64,000 nucleotides of DNA, from assembly GCA_017590115.1 (NCBI GenBank), contig JAGGNK010006892.1:20821228-20885227 (forward strand), written 5' to 3'. This DNA is from Montifringilla adamsi (taxonomy: Eukaryota; Chordata; Aves; Passeriformes; Passeridae). Shown here in pieces: positions 36,601 through 48,975 of this stretch (position 1 is the first letter of the stretch; every line of letters begins with the position of its first letter). The notes under the pieces are model-generated. The model was not told where the DNA came from. It was given only the letters and a program-made list of their open reading frames with translations, and did no database searches. Position numbers and translations under genes: made by a program.

Positions 36601-39600
36601 TGAAAGCTATGAGTAATTAACTATTCTGCTCTAAATGTATATTGCTTTATATAGGTTGCACAGGGAGAGTGGCCATCTTGTGGGTATCTCCTTTGAGATT
36701 GAAATAATGGTTGGATTGTCTGATATTCTGGAAGGGGAGTGTGCATCTCTTGTGATTTGTGTTTAGTACAGATCTAGAAATAGATTGGGTTAGTTTTAAC
36801 TGTAAGATTTTAATGCTATCTTTATATCTACTCCTGATTGCTTACGTATGTGTTTGAAATCTAAAGGTTTAAAGCTCACAGTTCTTCTAAAGTCATTTAT
36901 TCTTCCCTTCTTCTCACTCCTATTTTACATGAGGAAATTTTCCTTATCAAATGATACAGATTATTCTATCTAGGTGAAAATTGCTGCAGTAAATAAATGT
37001 ATTTTAAATTCATATATTTGTGTCTGAAATTCTGTTTTCATTTATTTTGAAGTTGTAAGGATTTTAAGATGGTTAGAGGTGAAATATTGTGTTTTCAAGC
37101 AAAAATAAAACAAAAGTCATGTCTACCATTTGTATGCTAAAACTCTTCCATCAGTCAGGATCCTCGGTATACATTTATATGACAAGATCCTTCAGAATTA
37201 TTTTGCATTTGCAGCAGAATTTATTCACAGATAAAAGTGCACCAACATGCTTTCTTTTGTAATAATCAAAAGTTCTGACAACTTCATAATTTTTCACTTG
37301 TCTTTGGGATACTTTTTCTGTTTGTCCAAGTAATTCACCTTATATGCACAGGCCAATGATTAATTTATTGGCTTGGGGATTTTACAAAAAAGATCTTCTT
37401 GGGTTTTAGTCATACTTGACTAGACAAGAAATATGTACTTATCTGTATCCCAGATGGAGTGCAGTAGCTAAGTCCTCCTACTTGCCATTTGATTACATTT
37501 GAACTCACTACTCCTGCTTTAATTTATTTTTTCATCAAATTACTTTAGCATTCCATAAAAAAAAAAACCCAACCAGTTTAAAGTTTGTGTTTATTATCTG
37601 CTAATATGAAAAGCACACCATTATCAATTTGTCTTATATTTCTTAGACCAGTGACGTTATAATTTTTGTCAAGAGGGGTGAGCAGTCCTTATAAGGACCA
37701 AATCTCAGTCCAGAGGCTTATCTGCAATGTGTGGTAGCCACACAAGCATGCAGACTCAGTCCTATCCTCACAGTAAGCAGCAGTAAATTTTGGTCTTGGA
37801 AAATTCACTGAGAATTTTCAGATCCCCTATAGCAAACCAGGTCTCTCTGAGAGGAAATGAATACAAGCAGCATTGTATGATAAGCCAAACCATGCCTCTG
37901 CAATAATATCCCACACATCACTGACCCCTTCATCAAGGTCTTGACAAGCCGGTTTCCTAAGGATAACTGGTAAATGTTTTTCTCAACCATGTTCAGTGAT
38001 CTTTCTTCCTGGACCCTGCATATTTTTTCCTTACTGGGTGTGTCAACAGGGCTTTGTCCCTACTGAGATCTTTATATGGACCAAAGATCCTCCAAAATCT
38101 AAACTTCCATACCAATATCCCTCTAATGCATAATAAATCTACACATAGGCACAGTATACAGGGCTTTTTTCACTACATTTTTCACTACATGTTTTTCATT
38201 AGCCAGTAAAGCTTTTGCAGTATTAAGGGAGAATTAATTAATTGGATCTATAACTCAAATGTCTTGTCAAAACCAGCTTCCTGAGCTTGGAACTCCCTAC
38301 AGTCCATGGCGGGAGAAAGGTACCTTCCAAAGGTGTTATCCCCTGTGCCCCACACACCCACCTTAAGAGGAGAGGAACGACTCTTCCAAGGCACCAGTTT
38401 CTTTCTGTTGATGCTACAGGAAGCTTAACTTCCACATCTAACCTTAAACATCTGCAGTGATCCCAGAAACATTTTCCTTCACTTTCATTAGCATCATAGG
38501 TGGTATTGATGATGTAACTGCTGCAGAAAAAATATGCAGAATGGGGAAATGACAAAAGGGCATGGGGAAAAAAAAAAGCGACAATTTTTCTACAGACAAT
38601 AAACAAAATGTGAAGTGAAACAGAGGATACAAATAGCAGTGGTCCTAAAAGGCATTAATTTTTTTTTGCTGAATGAGGTGGCAAGGCACAGAATAAATAG
38701 TAACATTTAGTCATTATTTTAGGGTACTTTCTATCCTTCAGCTCTTCTCCTGTCTTCCATTGATAACCTTAGGATATATTGTGGTTTGATCTCAAGATGA
38801 AGAGCTCCACATTCTTAAGAATCTTTCTTCTTTGGAGATAACTTGGATGGCTGTTTTCCATCTTCCCTATAATGATCTTCCATCTCCTTTCTGTCATCTC
38901 CAAAGACTGCATGTGATTCCCCAGTTTCTGTCTCTGATCTTCTCTTATTTTTGTAACTGTGCTTACTGAAACTATTAAAAGACACCTGCCACTGATTAAA
39001 GTGGCCCCATTTCTCTTTACTCTCATAGTCCATCCTTGCTCATAATTTTGAGAAAATAAACTTAATTATTCTGCTAGAAAGCAAGCCTCTGGAGTGCTCT
39101 GAGAGCTCTGTAAGGCATTGGTGTACCTCAGCTTCATACAACCATTTCCAATTGATCATCCTGTGCAATGCACCCTGAACTTGACATAGCCTGACTCAAA
39201 ATAGGCCTTCACAGAGCCAGGCTATTCTGTTCATGTCACAGAGGGGAGAGCATGTGCTTTACTGACTCTTGTGTATCTCTGATGGAGGAGATGGAAAGTG
39301 AAAAGAATATTTCTCCCCTTAATTACTCAGTGTATTTCTAACCCCCAGCAGAGCTGAGGGGGACTTGGCATTTTAGACTCTAGGTTCTCATTAGTTTGGA
39401 AAACTATACTTGAACAGAAAAATTATACTTGAGCATGTTGTCCTGAGTCAGTGGTGTTCTAAGGAGGGAAAAGTTTTTGTTCACAGGCTGTGTCAGTACT
39501 TCAGCCATCTCCTGTGGTGCGTGGCGGAGCTGTGCCCACGCCTCCCACCACACCCATCAGCACTGCTGCCTGCCTTGGTGCAGCCAGTGTTCTTCCACCT

Positions 39601-40499
39601 ACCTGCCCAACACACTGATTTTTGCAGCTCTTCACACTTCAAAAAAAACCACTGTGCTAGCTCAAGGAAAGGTTTAATTACAGGTCTGGGTTGTTTAGCT
39701 TTTTTTTTTAAATCTTTTTCTTTTTAGGATCATTAATACACTTTAGTACCTGAAGTCTTTGTTCTTTAGAACTGCTGGGCAGGCAGTGCAAGACTGCAGA
39801 AACAGTTTCTCTGCCTTCCTCATTAATGTGGAAAGAAAGAAATGTTATTTTCAAGTGTGCCGGAGTGGATTCTAGCAGAATATCCCAAACATCTCCTCAC
39901 CTGGCTTTGCAAGCTGCCTTTCTGGGCCTGCTTAATCTCATAAGATGTTATTCATAGATCTTGAATTGGTGACTATTATGTTACCAGTGATAAGAGTTGC
40001 TCTTCCCTCTGACTCTCTGAATCCAAGAGGGTTCATGGAAACCACAACTCACATCTAGAATGTGAACAAAAGTTGTCATTTATTGATACAAAAGAAACAA
40101 TTGAAAGATGTTAACAAGTTAAGTATATAGCATTTTATGTCACTTCTGATGCTGAGAGTCCCAAAGTGATGGCATTTTATAGAAGATATTTCCTCCCATA
40201 AGCATCTCTATGTTTGGATTTTTCTTTTGCGGATTTTCCCCCACACCTTTTTGAATATCAGTCTCAATTCAAAAACCACAACTAATAATCTAAAGGTGTA
40301 AGCCATTTTTTCATTTTTACATAGATAATTTTTGGTGTGTGAGGGAGACAGAGCAAAACTCAGGCTCACTGATATTTTAATACTGTGACCATCCTGAGAG
40401 GACACCTCATTGCAGTCTGCGTCTTCCTTGTGAGGGGGTGAGGGAGGGGCAGGCACATCTCTTCTCGGTGACAGCACCCCAGGGAATGGCCTGGAAGCT
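33651..40499. other. Intergenic DNA, no gene seen
   Basis: About 6.8 kb of AT-rich non-coding sequence without recognisable exons, RNA genes or clear transposon bodies. Open frames up to 122 codons (38238-38606, minus) lack any family signature. Confidence 0.5.
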
Positions 40500-40742
40500 G
40501 TGTCAGGAGGTTTAGGTTGCATATTAAGAAAGGCTCTTCACCCAGAGGATGGTTGGGCACTGGAAGAGGCTCCCCAGCAGAACTGATCACAGCACCAGCC
40601 TGACAGAGTTCAAGAAGTTTTGGACAATGCTTTTGGGCACATGGTGTGACTCTTGGGGTTGTTCTGTGCAGGGGCAGGAGTTGAATTTTCAGATCATTGA
40701 GTTTCCCTTCCAACTCAGGATATTCTATGGTTCTATGACCTT
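40500..40742 (+). mobile_element. CR1 3' end, sense orientation, little diverged
   Basis: Clear CR1 3' terminus: GGCTCTTCACCCAGAGGATG near 40532, GGCACTGGAAGAGGCTCCCC near 40556, TGACAGAGTTCAAGAAG near 40600, GGCACATGGTGTGACTCTTG near 40635, and the tail CAACTCAGGATATTCTATGG TTCTATGA near 40710-40738. This copy looks younger than the other CR1 pieces in the window. It is 5'-truncated. Confidence 0.92.
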
Positions 40743-41934
40743 GGAATTATCTTGGCTGTGTTTTTGTATTTTGTAGTATGTAAGGCTTTAAAATTTAAAC
40801 CTTAATGCTTAAGAAAATGATCTCTAGGTTAAAAATGGATTAGAATTAAGCAGTAAGACTCCTTGAAATTGCAGGTTAAGCTGGGATAACCCAAACCTCA
40901 AAGGTCTTTGATGAACCAATTGTCAGTGACCTGACAGAAGTGTTATCTCACATGAACACAATCCTTGGGGTGTGCTGTTGCAACAGTTAACTGACAACTA
41001 GAAAAAATTATATTGTGCACAGAACTATCTGCAGTTACTCTTTTAAATAGCATAAATTAATTTTCTATTAAAATTTATTTAACTGAAGCTTTTAAATTTT
41101 GCTTATGGGGGAAAAAAAAGTACATATTTTAGACCAGATTCTTAAAAATAGTCAGTTACTAGAACAACAAGGAAAATCTGGCTCTCAGTCCCTGTTTTTC
41201 TGTGTCAATGCAAAATGTGTAATTTATGTTCAGTTCATATCTGCATAATTCCATATACCCCCAAGGAATGAGCTATAGTAAGTTCCAATTTTGCATATCA
41301 ATTTCTTAGATAAAGCATTTAATCATAAACTTGAGAAAAGAGTAACCTTTAATCACCATTAAAGAAGTGGGAGCTTTAGAAAAAGACTCCAAGGTGTGGA
41401 GACACTGATCACCTGCAGAGCCATTCACCTTTGGTTCACTCTTTCCTGTCAAGGTCTCCTTGGGAATAACCAGGAGTAGTTCCTGTCTCATGGTGTTTCC
41501 TTCCATACTTGAAATGAACTCGTATCTCAGGCCACACAAATGGCCTTGTATGCTGGGCCCTTTCTTCAACTGTGACCAGGCAGCTTCAGAAGACAGACAG
41601 AAGTGTGGCTGGCTGCAGAAATATCAGGGCTAGCTAGAGGAACTGGTATTTCCACCAGGGAGGGAAGCTTCACCTGTGTGAGGGTGGCTTGTCCCATAGA
41701 ACTTCCCTTCCTCTGAAGAGCTAGAGAGCTCCAGTTCTCACCTTAGACCAGCACTCTTGCCACATCAGCTCTGCACTGGGAGTTACTTTGTCTGAGATGT
41801 GCTTATAGTCATGGATATGAAATAACCTCCAACAACCACACCATAATTTTTGCCCATGGCTGGTAGTATTGACAGGTAAATGCTGTTTGCTCTTGTCTAT
41901 ATTTGCAGAACCATAATTGTTGTAATGTAGGATT
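40743..41934. other. Intergenic DNA, no gene seen
   Basis: AT-rich non-coding sequence between the CR1 end and the LTR-like element. No exon or RNA gene was recognised. Confidence 0.5.
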
Positions 41935-41989
41935 TAGTGTTGAGCAAGATTTAATGTTCTTGTTAAAATTTTCAGTATTTCTTAAGTTG

Positions 41990-42600
41990 ATTATAGAATG
42001 GTTCAGTCGTGGTTTCGCCCCACCCGTAGAATGATTTGTCCCTCCATATGAAAGTGTTGTCAATCTGTTTGTCTCCTCCCTGGTACCTGTAGGTTTCATT
42101 ATAGTCACTCCTCCTTAGGTCTTTGTCTGCCACCCTAAGAACCTTCCCTTTCTTCTAGAAAGTTCTCCTTTCTCTGTTCAGTGATTGGATCAGAGACCCA
42201 GGCCCCTCCTTACAGTTCATGTGACTGGCTAGCTGGAGTCTCAATCAATGTTCTTACTCCTCCCAAGTATTCTCTTATTGGTTGTTTGTTGGTATCCACC
42301 CCCTGTATCCAACCCCTTTATATACTGCTGTTTTCCCATATGCTGGGTCTTTGTTTGATTGGCCCCACTGGAGACAGTAAACTCGGGATTTTGCCTTCAA
42401 ATAGAGCCCTTCTTTTTTCGTCTATATTGCCTTCTTCGTTCCTCACCTCATCACTCCAGCCGAGGCGCTCCTGGGATGCCCCAGGCACGTCTGGGAAGTG
42501 CCCCATTGCTGCAGCTGTGTGTGGGACTGCTAGCCGGAGGGTGATCTCCTCCCTCCTTTTGGAGAGTAGAGATTTGGACGCAGCGCGGCACATAACGGCC
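41990..42600 (+). mobile_element. Probable solo LTR of an endogenous retrovirus
   Basis: Base composition departs from the AT-rich surroundings and shows a promoter-like layout. Two ATTGG (reverse CCAAT) boxes at 42184-42188 and 42277-42281 precede a TATA motif TTTATATA at 42318-42325. A poly(A)-like AGTAAA follows at 42376-42381, and then a pyrimidine-rich, U5-like stretch. That order fits U3-R-U5 of an avian retroviral LTR. No gag, pol or env remnants are recognised beside it, so it is most likely a solo LTR. The terminal TG...CA and target-site duplication could not be fixed: the left edge may start as far out as about 41935 and the right edge may extend past 42600. The open frames in it are fortuitous. 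Confidence 0.5.
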
Positions 42601-42609
42601 TGTCCCATG

Positions 42610-45600
42610 GCTGTGCTTGTCAGTGTCACCCCTGGTGTCCCGGAGCAATGAGGCTTTGTACAGTTTATGTGTGGAGGGGCAGCCTGTGCCTTTGGTTGAG
42701 CGTGACCCACACGGTTGAAGGCAACTCTCTCACATGCAGTACCCTGTAACAGGGCTGTACCCTTGGCTGGGTAGAGGAGAGAGTGTATGTGCCCTGACCG
42801 TGAGAAAGGCTGCCATCAGCCCTCTGGTGAAATGTTTTCAGTGATGGGCCAGAGACACTGTTTGATATGTCTGTGCCTATTACACAAGTCATATTCTGAG
42901 CTAGTTAAGAACTTTGCTTAGTATTTTATGAATCATGTTACTTAAATGTATTAAATGCTATCAAACATTTTCAATCATCAAAGAAGCACAGCATTATCTT
43001 TTGATCTTCAGAAATAACAGATCCAAGGATAAGTAAAAGAAATGTATTTTCTTAATTGCTGAGCCAATTGAAGTACCCTTTAAAGGTTTTAGAGCTGCAA
43101 GTAATAGTTGTATGAAATAGAAAAATTTTTGTTCTGTCATGTTGCAATGTGGGTGTATCACATAAACTCAGATGAGGTCAGTGAAGTTGCAACACAGTTA
43201 ATGAATTTAAGACATGTATCGGAGAATCACTTACACTAGAAAAAAATTCTTAATACCATCAATGTCATGCTGCAGGTTCTCCAGTCCTCAGAGTTACCTT
43301 TGATGCCTTTGCCTCAAATGAGAGAAAGTCGAAGTTTGAAAAATAAAGTTAGCTGAAGTATAACAGTGGTTTTTAACCTGTGCCGTTTCTGCTGTACAAC
43401 TGAAATGAGGTGGCATTCACGTAATTTAAAAATCATTACATGTTGATGTATGGGTGAAATGAGCTGAAATATGCAAATGCATTTTCTTCTGTAGCACTCT
43501 GGAAAATAAGCTATTGCAGTCAGATATTCTCTGGAGGATAAAAGAAATTTTATTATGTTGAGTTACTGACTTGAGGCTGAATTAGTCTGCTTGGCAGAAT
43601 TAATCAAACATTGATTCTTGGGCTAACTTTCACTTTACTGTGTGAATATGTGATAGCTGAGAGAATAGTGTGTACTGATGCAGTATGCACACTGGCTTCC
43701 TCTCTCTTGTCTTTGCCTTTGCAAAGATTGGAAAAGCTTTGAACTGAAGCCACAAGGGAGCTAGAAGGAATTAAGAGGGAAGTCCCGTGATCAGAGGCAG
43801 CAGATAGAAGTCATGTGCAGTTCAGACATTTGTTATGTAAGTATCAAGACTGGGAAAAATCCTGTGGCTTATGTTCTTTTGTGAAGGAAGCCCTTTGTGG
43901 AGCTCTGCTTGGTTATCAGCCACTGCTTTTTCTCTTTACAGGAGGGAGGATAATTCTTTGTAAGAAACACAAATTCTTGAGATGGGATTGTTGCAGTGGC
44001 ACTCTGAAGTCAGGATACTGCTCTTGGGCTAAAGCTGGCCTTCTCTCCTTCCTTTGTATATGCTGGAATTGGAAGATGTTTAAACAGAACAGGGTTCTGT
44101 TATGTGGCTTCTAAGAGTAGGTTAAAAGAGACAAACTCACAATTGCTTTAGTAAGATGTAAGGCTTGCTGAAATGTTTCTAAGTGTTTGTTGTATGGCTC
44201 ATGAAAGAGTTTGTTTTAGAAAAAATACTTTCCTCCTTCAGTGAAGACAATATTTTCAGAACTCTTAAAAAATTAACTAATAATAAAAGTTTTCACGTCT
44301 GGACAACGTCTGAGGAGAGGTGAATTGCAAAAATTAACAATTAGAACAAAAAAGCAAAGATTAAATTTCTTCTCATTTAAAAAAAAAAAAAAAGACTTTT
44401 CAGTTGTAAGATTAAAAAGATGTCTCTTCACCTGTCAAAGTGAATTGTCTTTTTAGATACAAAGACTCAAATCAAGGCCATGTTCCTTCATTGTAAGAAA
44501 GATATGAATAAAGTACCTAATACTCTCTTTCAGTGCCTGTGTTTCTGTAATGCTAATAATGGTAGGAACGTTCCTCCATTAGGGCATGAGGGATTTAAAT
44601 CCATAAATAACTTGAGTGAACAGAATTGACTTCTTATCCCTCAAGTTACCAAATAGATTTTTTTACAATGTACAAAGAGAGAAGGTGCCATTAATATTGA
44701 AGGGCAATATGTCTGAATGGTTGTCCTGTGATTTCTTCAAGAAAAGGCAGCCTTTCTGTGAAGCTGGTAAATGTCTACTGTACACTTCAAACACTTTACA
44801 GCCCTTATGTGCTAAGGTTAGTGGTAAGGGCATAAGCAGCAGTCAGTACACTTGGTAGGTTATATAAAATGCATTTATTTGTGTAAGAAAGTCAGAGCCT
44901 CACACTGCCGAACTTTTCATGAAATATCACAGTTGCTTGAACAAAAAAACCCCCCAGTGATCTGTTCAGTAATATGAAACTAGAAACTGATGAAATGAAG
45001 AATGAGGTGGAATGTCTTCAGCAAAAAAGTGTTTTCATATATTTAAATGTAGAACAGTGTGGTTTATTAATCCATTTCTCTGCCTGTATACAAGCATAAC
45101 AGAAAACTGTACCCCAGGGAGCTGGCTTTTGTGCCCCCTGTTCTGTTCCATATACACAGGCTATTGGTAACCTTGAGACGAAGCTTTTAGAGGAAAGCTT
45201 CCAGATCAATTTTTCCAATTCAGCTTCTCTAACTGGAGCCTTAGCTGATATTACATTGTTATACAGGGTCTTGCCAGCCACTGCTTTGGTATGAAAGGAG
45301 CTTTAAATGAAAACTGAGTACTGTATTCTATTTTGAAGCTATCTGTGTGGAAGGACAGGTAATTAATTCTGCATGCAAACTAAAAGGGATAACTGCAGTT
45401 TGTTGGAGAAGTAAAACAGCCTTGCTCTGGCTGCTGCTTGGGCAGCAGAGAGACCTCCTGCTCCCAGCACTGGGGACACCAGACCTCCCTGCAGCGTGCA
45501 AAATTCCCGTCACCAGGACTGGGCAGGACTAGTTCCTCCTCAGCACTTACCAGCCTTCCCATGCAGCACAGCAGCCGCTCCTCAAAAATCAACCCTTTGG

Positions 45601-45839
45601 TTTCCATGAAGATAAAGTCCTAGTGTCTAACAAGCAGCTGCGAATAAATGCAGCACAGCAACACTGACTCACCTCCAGTTGCAGGTTATATCTTGCTAGT
45701 TTGTTTTTCTTCCTTATTTGAACTACTGTCATTTCATATCCACAAGCTAGCAAAATCCACAGCCACTTCTTCTGGTAATGAAGTGCACAGCTGGACTACC
45801 TGACAAAGGATACCATACCACTTACAAAACAAAAACCTC
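42610..45839. other. Intergenic DNA, no gene seen
   Basis: The first 250 bases are GC-richer and may belong to the LTR-like insertion. The remainder is AT-rich with an A run near 44380. No gene was recognised. A GC-richer patch at 45360-45610 has overlapping frames on both strands without family support. Confidence 0.5.
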
Positions 45840-46160
45840 GATTTCAATGGGAATCCATGTTGTGAATTTTGATCCATATGCCTGCATTTCATGGCATCAC
45901 AATCCTTTAGATAACTTTCACTTGGACAAAGATGGTTTTATACTTTCTTCCAGTATTCATGCCATTGAAATCCTATAATACCCTAAATATTCTGACTGCA
46001 TCCTTGACTGTTTCCCCATATTTTGCAACATCTGGGAGGTTACTTGGGCATGTTTTAGTTCTCTGAACAGCATCTGATTACATCTCAGACCATCTTATGC
46101 TGCACAAATAATTTGCCAATTTTCATTTCATTCAGTCATATTTCATGTGAAGGAACCACA
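45840..46160 (-). repeat. Left decayed half of an ancient repeat unit
   Basis: Aligns, with many substitutions, to the hairpin-proximal half of the array unit (sub-monomers 3 and 2, read on plus as a minus-oriented unit). Anchors are GATTTCAATGGGAATC at 45840, CATTTCATGGCATC near 45884 (array CACTTGATGGCATC), TTTTGCAACATCT near 46021 followed by GAGGTTA, and CTGATTACATCT near 46074. It stops where the array begins. Confidence 0.8.
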
Positions 46161-46163
46161 TGC

Positions 46164-46664
46164 CAAGAAAGGAAAGGAAATTTCATTTCCTTTCAGAAAG
46201 GGAAACGAAATCTTGCGTCCCAAAAAGAAAGCCTTTCAAACGCTCTGGAAAGGAGAGACCATCAAATGAAATGCGCCTGAAAAAATGCCAAAAAAACCCG
46301 AAAATTGGGATATGGACGGACTACAAGAAAATGGTCTGGGAGGAAATGAGGTGCAGTGCAAAGGAGCAAAAGACGCCAAAACTAACCTCAGCAATGCTGC
46401 AAAAGCAGGAGAAAAACATCAAGGGGGAAGACACAACTTTGCGGGGAAGATATGAGAGCCATGGCATGCATTCTGAAAAAAAAAAAAAAAAAAAATTTGG
46501 GAAATTTAGTGACTACAAGAAAATGGACCAGGATTACATCAGGTGCAGTGCAACGGGCCAAAACATGCCAAAACTAACCTCAGAGATGTTGAAAAAGCAG
46601 AACAAGTCAAGGAGGAAGACACAGCTTTGCAGGGAAGATATCAGTCACGTGGCATGCGTATTGT
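46164..46664 (+). repeat. Array unit 1, plus orientation, partial
   Basis: Begins in a shortened junction hairpin (46164-46216) and carries sub-monomers starting at 46319 and 46511. It breaks off inside the third sub-monomer after GGCATGCGTATTGT, where the sequence folds back into the minus-oriented unit 2. An A20 tract is present near 46477-46496. Confidence 0.88.
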
Positions 46665-46680
46665 AGCTGTGTCTTCCTCC
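46611..46680. repeat. Fold-back apex between units 1 and 2
   Basis: GGAGGAAGACACAGCT (46611-46626) is the exact reverse complement of AGCTGTGTCTTCCTCC (46665-46680), leaving a 38-base loop. Complementarity continues outward with few mismatches to about 46166 and 47125, giving arms of roughly 460 bp. The loop includes an E-box CACGTG. Confidence 0.9.
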
Positions 46681-47141
46681 TTGACTTGTTCTGCTTTTGC
46701 AACATCTCTGAGGTTAGTTTTGGCATGTTTTGGCCCGTTGCACTGCACCTGATGTAATCCTGGTCCATTTTCTTGTAGTCACTAAATTTCCCAAATTTTT
46801 TTTTTTTTTTTTTTTCAGAATGCATGCCATGGCTCTCATATCTTCCCCGCAAAGTTGTGTCTTCCTCCTTGATGTTTTTCTCCTGCTTTTGCAGCATTGC
46901 TGAGGTTAGTTTTGGCGTCTTTTGCTCCTTTGCACTGCACCTCATTTCCTCCCAGACCATTTTCTTGTAGTCCGTCCATATCCCAATTTTCGGGTTTTTT
47001 TGGCATTTTTTCAGGCGCATTTCATTTGATGGTATCTTCTTTCCAGAGCGTTTGAAAGGCTTTCTTTTCGGGACGCAAGATTTCGTTTCCCTTCCCGAAA
47101 GGAAATTTCATTTCCTTTCGGGAAGGGAAATGAAATCTTGC
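46665..47141 (-). repeat. Array unit 2, minus orientation, partial
   Basis: Reverse complement of unit 1 from the fold-back to the junction hairpin at 47075-47141. It contains the two poly-T tracts and the GGTTAGTTTTGGCRT motifs of sub-monomers 2 and 1. Near-identical to units 3 and 4. Confidence 0.9.
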
Positions 47142-47773
47142 GATTTCAATGGGAATCAGTTGGGAAACCTTTGGTCCATGTCCCTGCACTTGATGGCATC
47201 CCATGCCTTTCGATGGCTTGGACTTGGGGGAAGATATTTTTTTTTTTTTTTTTTTTTTACAATACGCATGCCACGTGACTGATATCTTTCCTGCAATGCT
47301 GTGTCTTCCTCCTTGACTTGTTCTGCTTTTGCAACATCTCTGAGGTTAGTTTTGGCATGTTTTGGCCCGTTGCACTGCACCTGATGTAATCCTGGTCCAT
47401 TTTCTTGTAGTCACTAAATTTCCCAAATTTTTTTTTTTTTTTTTTTTCAGAATGCATGCCATGGCTCTCATATCTTCCCCGCAAAGTTGTGTCTTCCTCC
47501 TTGATGTTTTTCTCCTGCTTTTGCAGCATTGCTGAGGTTAGTTTTGGCGTCTTTTGCTCCTTTGCACTGCACCTCATTTCCTCCCAGACCATTTTCTTGT
47601 AGTCCGTCCATATCCCAATTTTCGGGTTTTTTTGGCATTTTTTCAGGCGCATTTCATTTGATGGTATCTTCTTTCCAGAGCGTTTGAAAGGCTTTCTTTT
47701 CGGGACGCAAGATTTCGTTTCCCTTCCCGAAAGGAAATTTCATTTCCTTTCGGGAAGGGAAATGAAATCTTGC
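47142..47773 (-). repeat. Array unit 3, minus orientation, full
   Basis: Complete 632-bp unit. It runs from GATTTCAATGGGAATCAG through the sub-monomer 3, 2 and 1 sequences to the junction hairpin 47707-47773. The poly-T tract near 47236-47259 is uninterrupted. Confidence 0.92.
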
Positions 47774-48374
47774 GATTTCAATGGGAATCAGTTGGGAAAC
47801 CTTTGGTCCATGTCCCTGCACTTGATGGCATCCCATGCCTTTCGATGGCTTGGACTTGGGGGAAGATTTTTTTTTTTTAATTTTTTTTTTTTTACAATAC
47901 GCTTGCCACGTGCCTGATATCTTTCCTGCAATGCTGTGTCTTCCTCCTTGACTTGTTCTGCTTTTGCAACATCTCTGAGGTTAGTTTTGGCATGTTTTGG
48001 CCCGTTGCACTGCACCTGATGTAATCCTGGTCCATTTTCTTGTAGTCACTAAATTTCCCAAATTTTTTTTTTTTTTTTTTTTCAGAATGCATGCCATGGC
48101 TCTCATATCTTCCCCGCAAAGTTGTGTCTTCCTCCTTGATGTTTTTCTCCTGCTTTTGCAGCATTGCTGAGGTTAGTTTTGGCGTCTTTTGCTCCTTTGC
48201 ACTGCACCTCATTTCCTCCCAGACCATTTTCTTGTAGTCCGTCCATATCCCAATTTTCGGGTTTTTTTGGCATTTTTTCAGGCGCATTTCATTTGATGGT
48301 ATCTTCTTTCCAGAGCGTTTGAAAGGCTTTCTTTTCGGGACGCAAGATTTCGTTTCCCTTCCCGAAAGGAAATT
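47774..48374 (-). repeat. Array unit 4, minus orientation, full
   Basis: Complete unit ending at the centre of the main palindrome. Its first poly-T tract is interrupted by AA (T12-AA-T13, 47867-47893), a private marker shared with unit 5 in reverse complement. Confidence 0.92.
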
Positions 48375-48408
48375 TCATTTCCTTTCGGGAAGGGAAACGA
48401 AATCTTGC
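48342..48408. repeat. Central hairpin of the main palindrome
   Basis: Arms of 31 bases from GCAAGATTTCG... to ...CGAAATCTTGC with a five-base loop TTTCA (48373-48377). Unlike the other junction hairpins, here complementarity continues outward through whole units on both sides, so this is the symmetry centre of the array. Confidence 0.93.
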
Positions 48409-48975
48409 GTCCCGAAAAGAAAGCCTTTCAAACGCTCTGGAAAGAAGATACCATCAAATGAAATGCGCCTGAAAAAATGCCAAAAAAACCCGAAAATTGG
48501 GATATGGACGGACTACAAGAAAATGGTCTGGGAGGAAATGAGGTGCAGTGCAAAGGAGCAAAAGACGCCAAAACTAACCTCAGCAATGCTGCAAAAGCAG
48601 GAGAAAAACATCAAGGAGGAAGACACAACTTTGCGGGGAAGATATGAGAGCCATGGCATGCATTCTGAAAGAAAAAAAAAAAAAAATTTGGGAAATTTAG
48701 TGACTACAAGAAAATGGACCAGGATTACATCAGGTGCAGTGCAACGGGCCAAAACATGCCAAAACTAACCTCAGAGATGTTGCAAAAGTAGAACAAGTCA
48801 AGGAGGAAGACACAGCATTGCAGGAAAGATATCAGTCACGTGGCATGCGTATTGTAAAAAAAAAAAAATTAAAAAAAAAAAATTTCCCCCCAAGTCCAAG
48901 CCATCAAAAGGCGTGGGATGCCATCAAGTGCAGGGACATGGACCAAAGGTTTCCCAACTGATTCCCATTGAAATC
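48376..48975 (+). repeat. Array unit 5, plus orientation, full
   Basis: Mirror copy of unit 4. It carries the marker A13-TT-A12 (48856-48882), the reverse complement of the unit-4 interruption. A one-base change in the sub-monomer poly-A tract shifts the lysine-rich frame relative to the other units. Confidence 0.92.

Noticed and set aside
42181..42710. Open frames of 130-156 codons on both strands near 42.4 kb
   Set aside because: They lie within the LTR-like element and overlap each other; no retroviral or cellular protein similarity was recognised.
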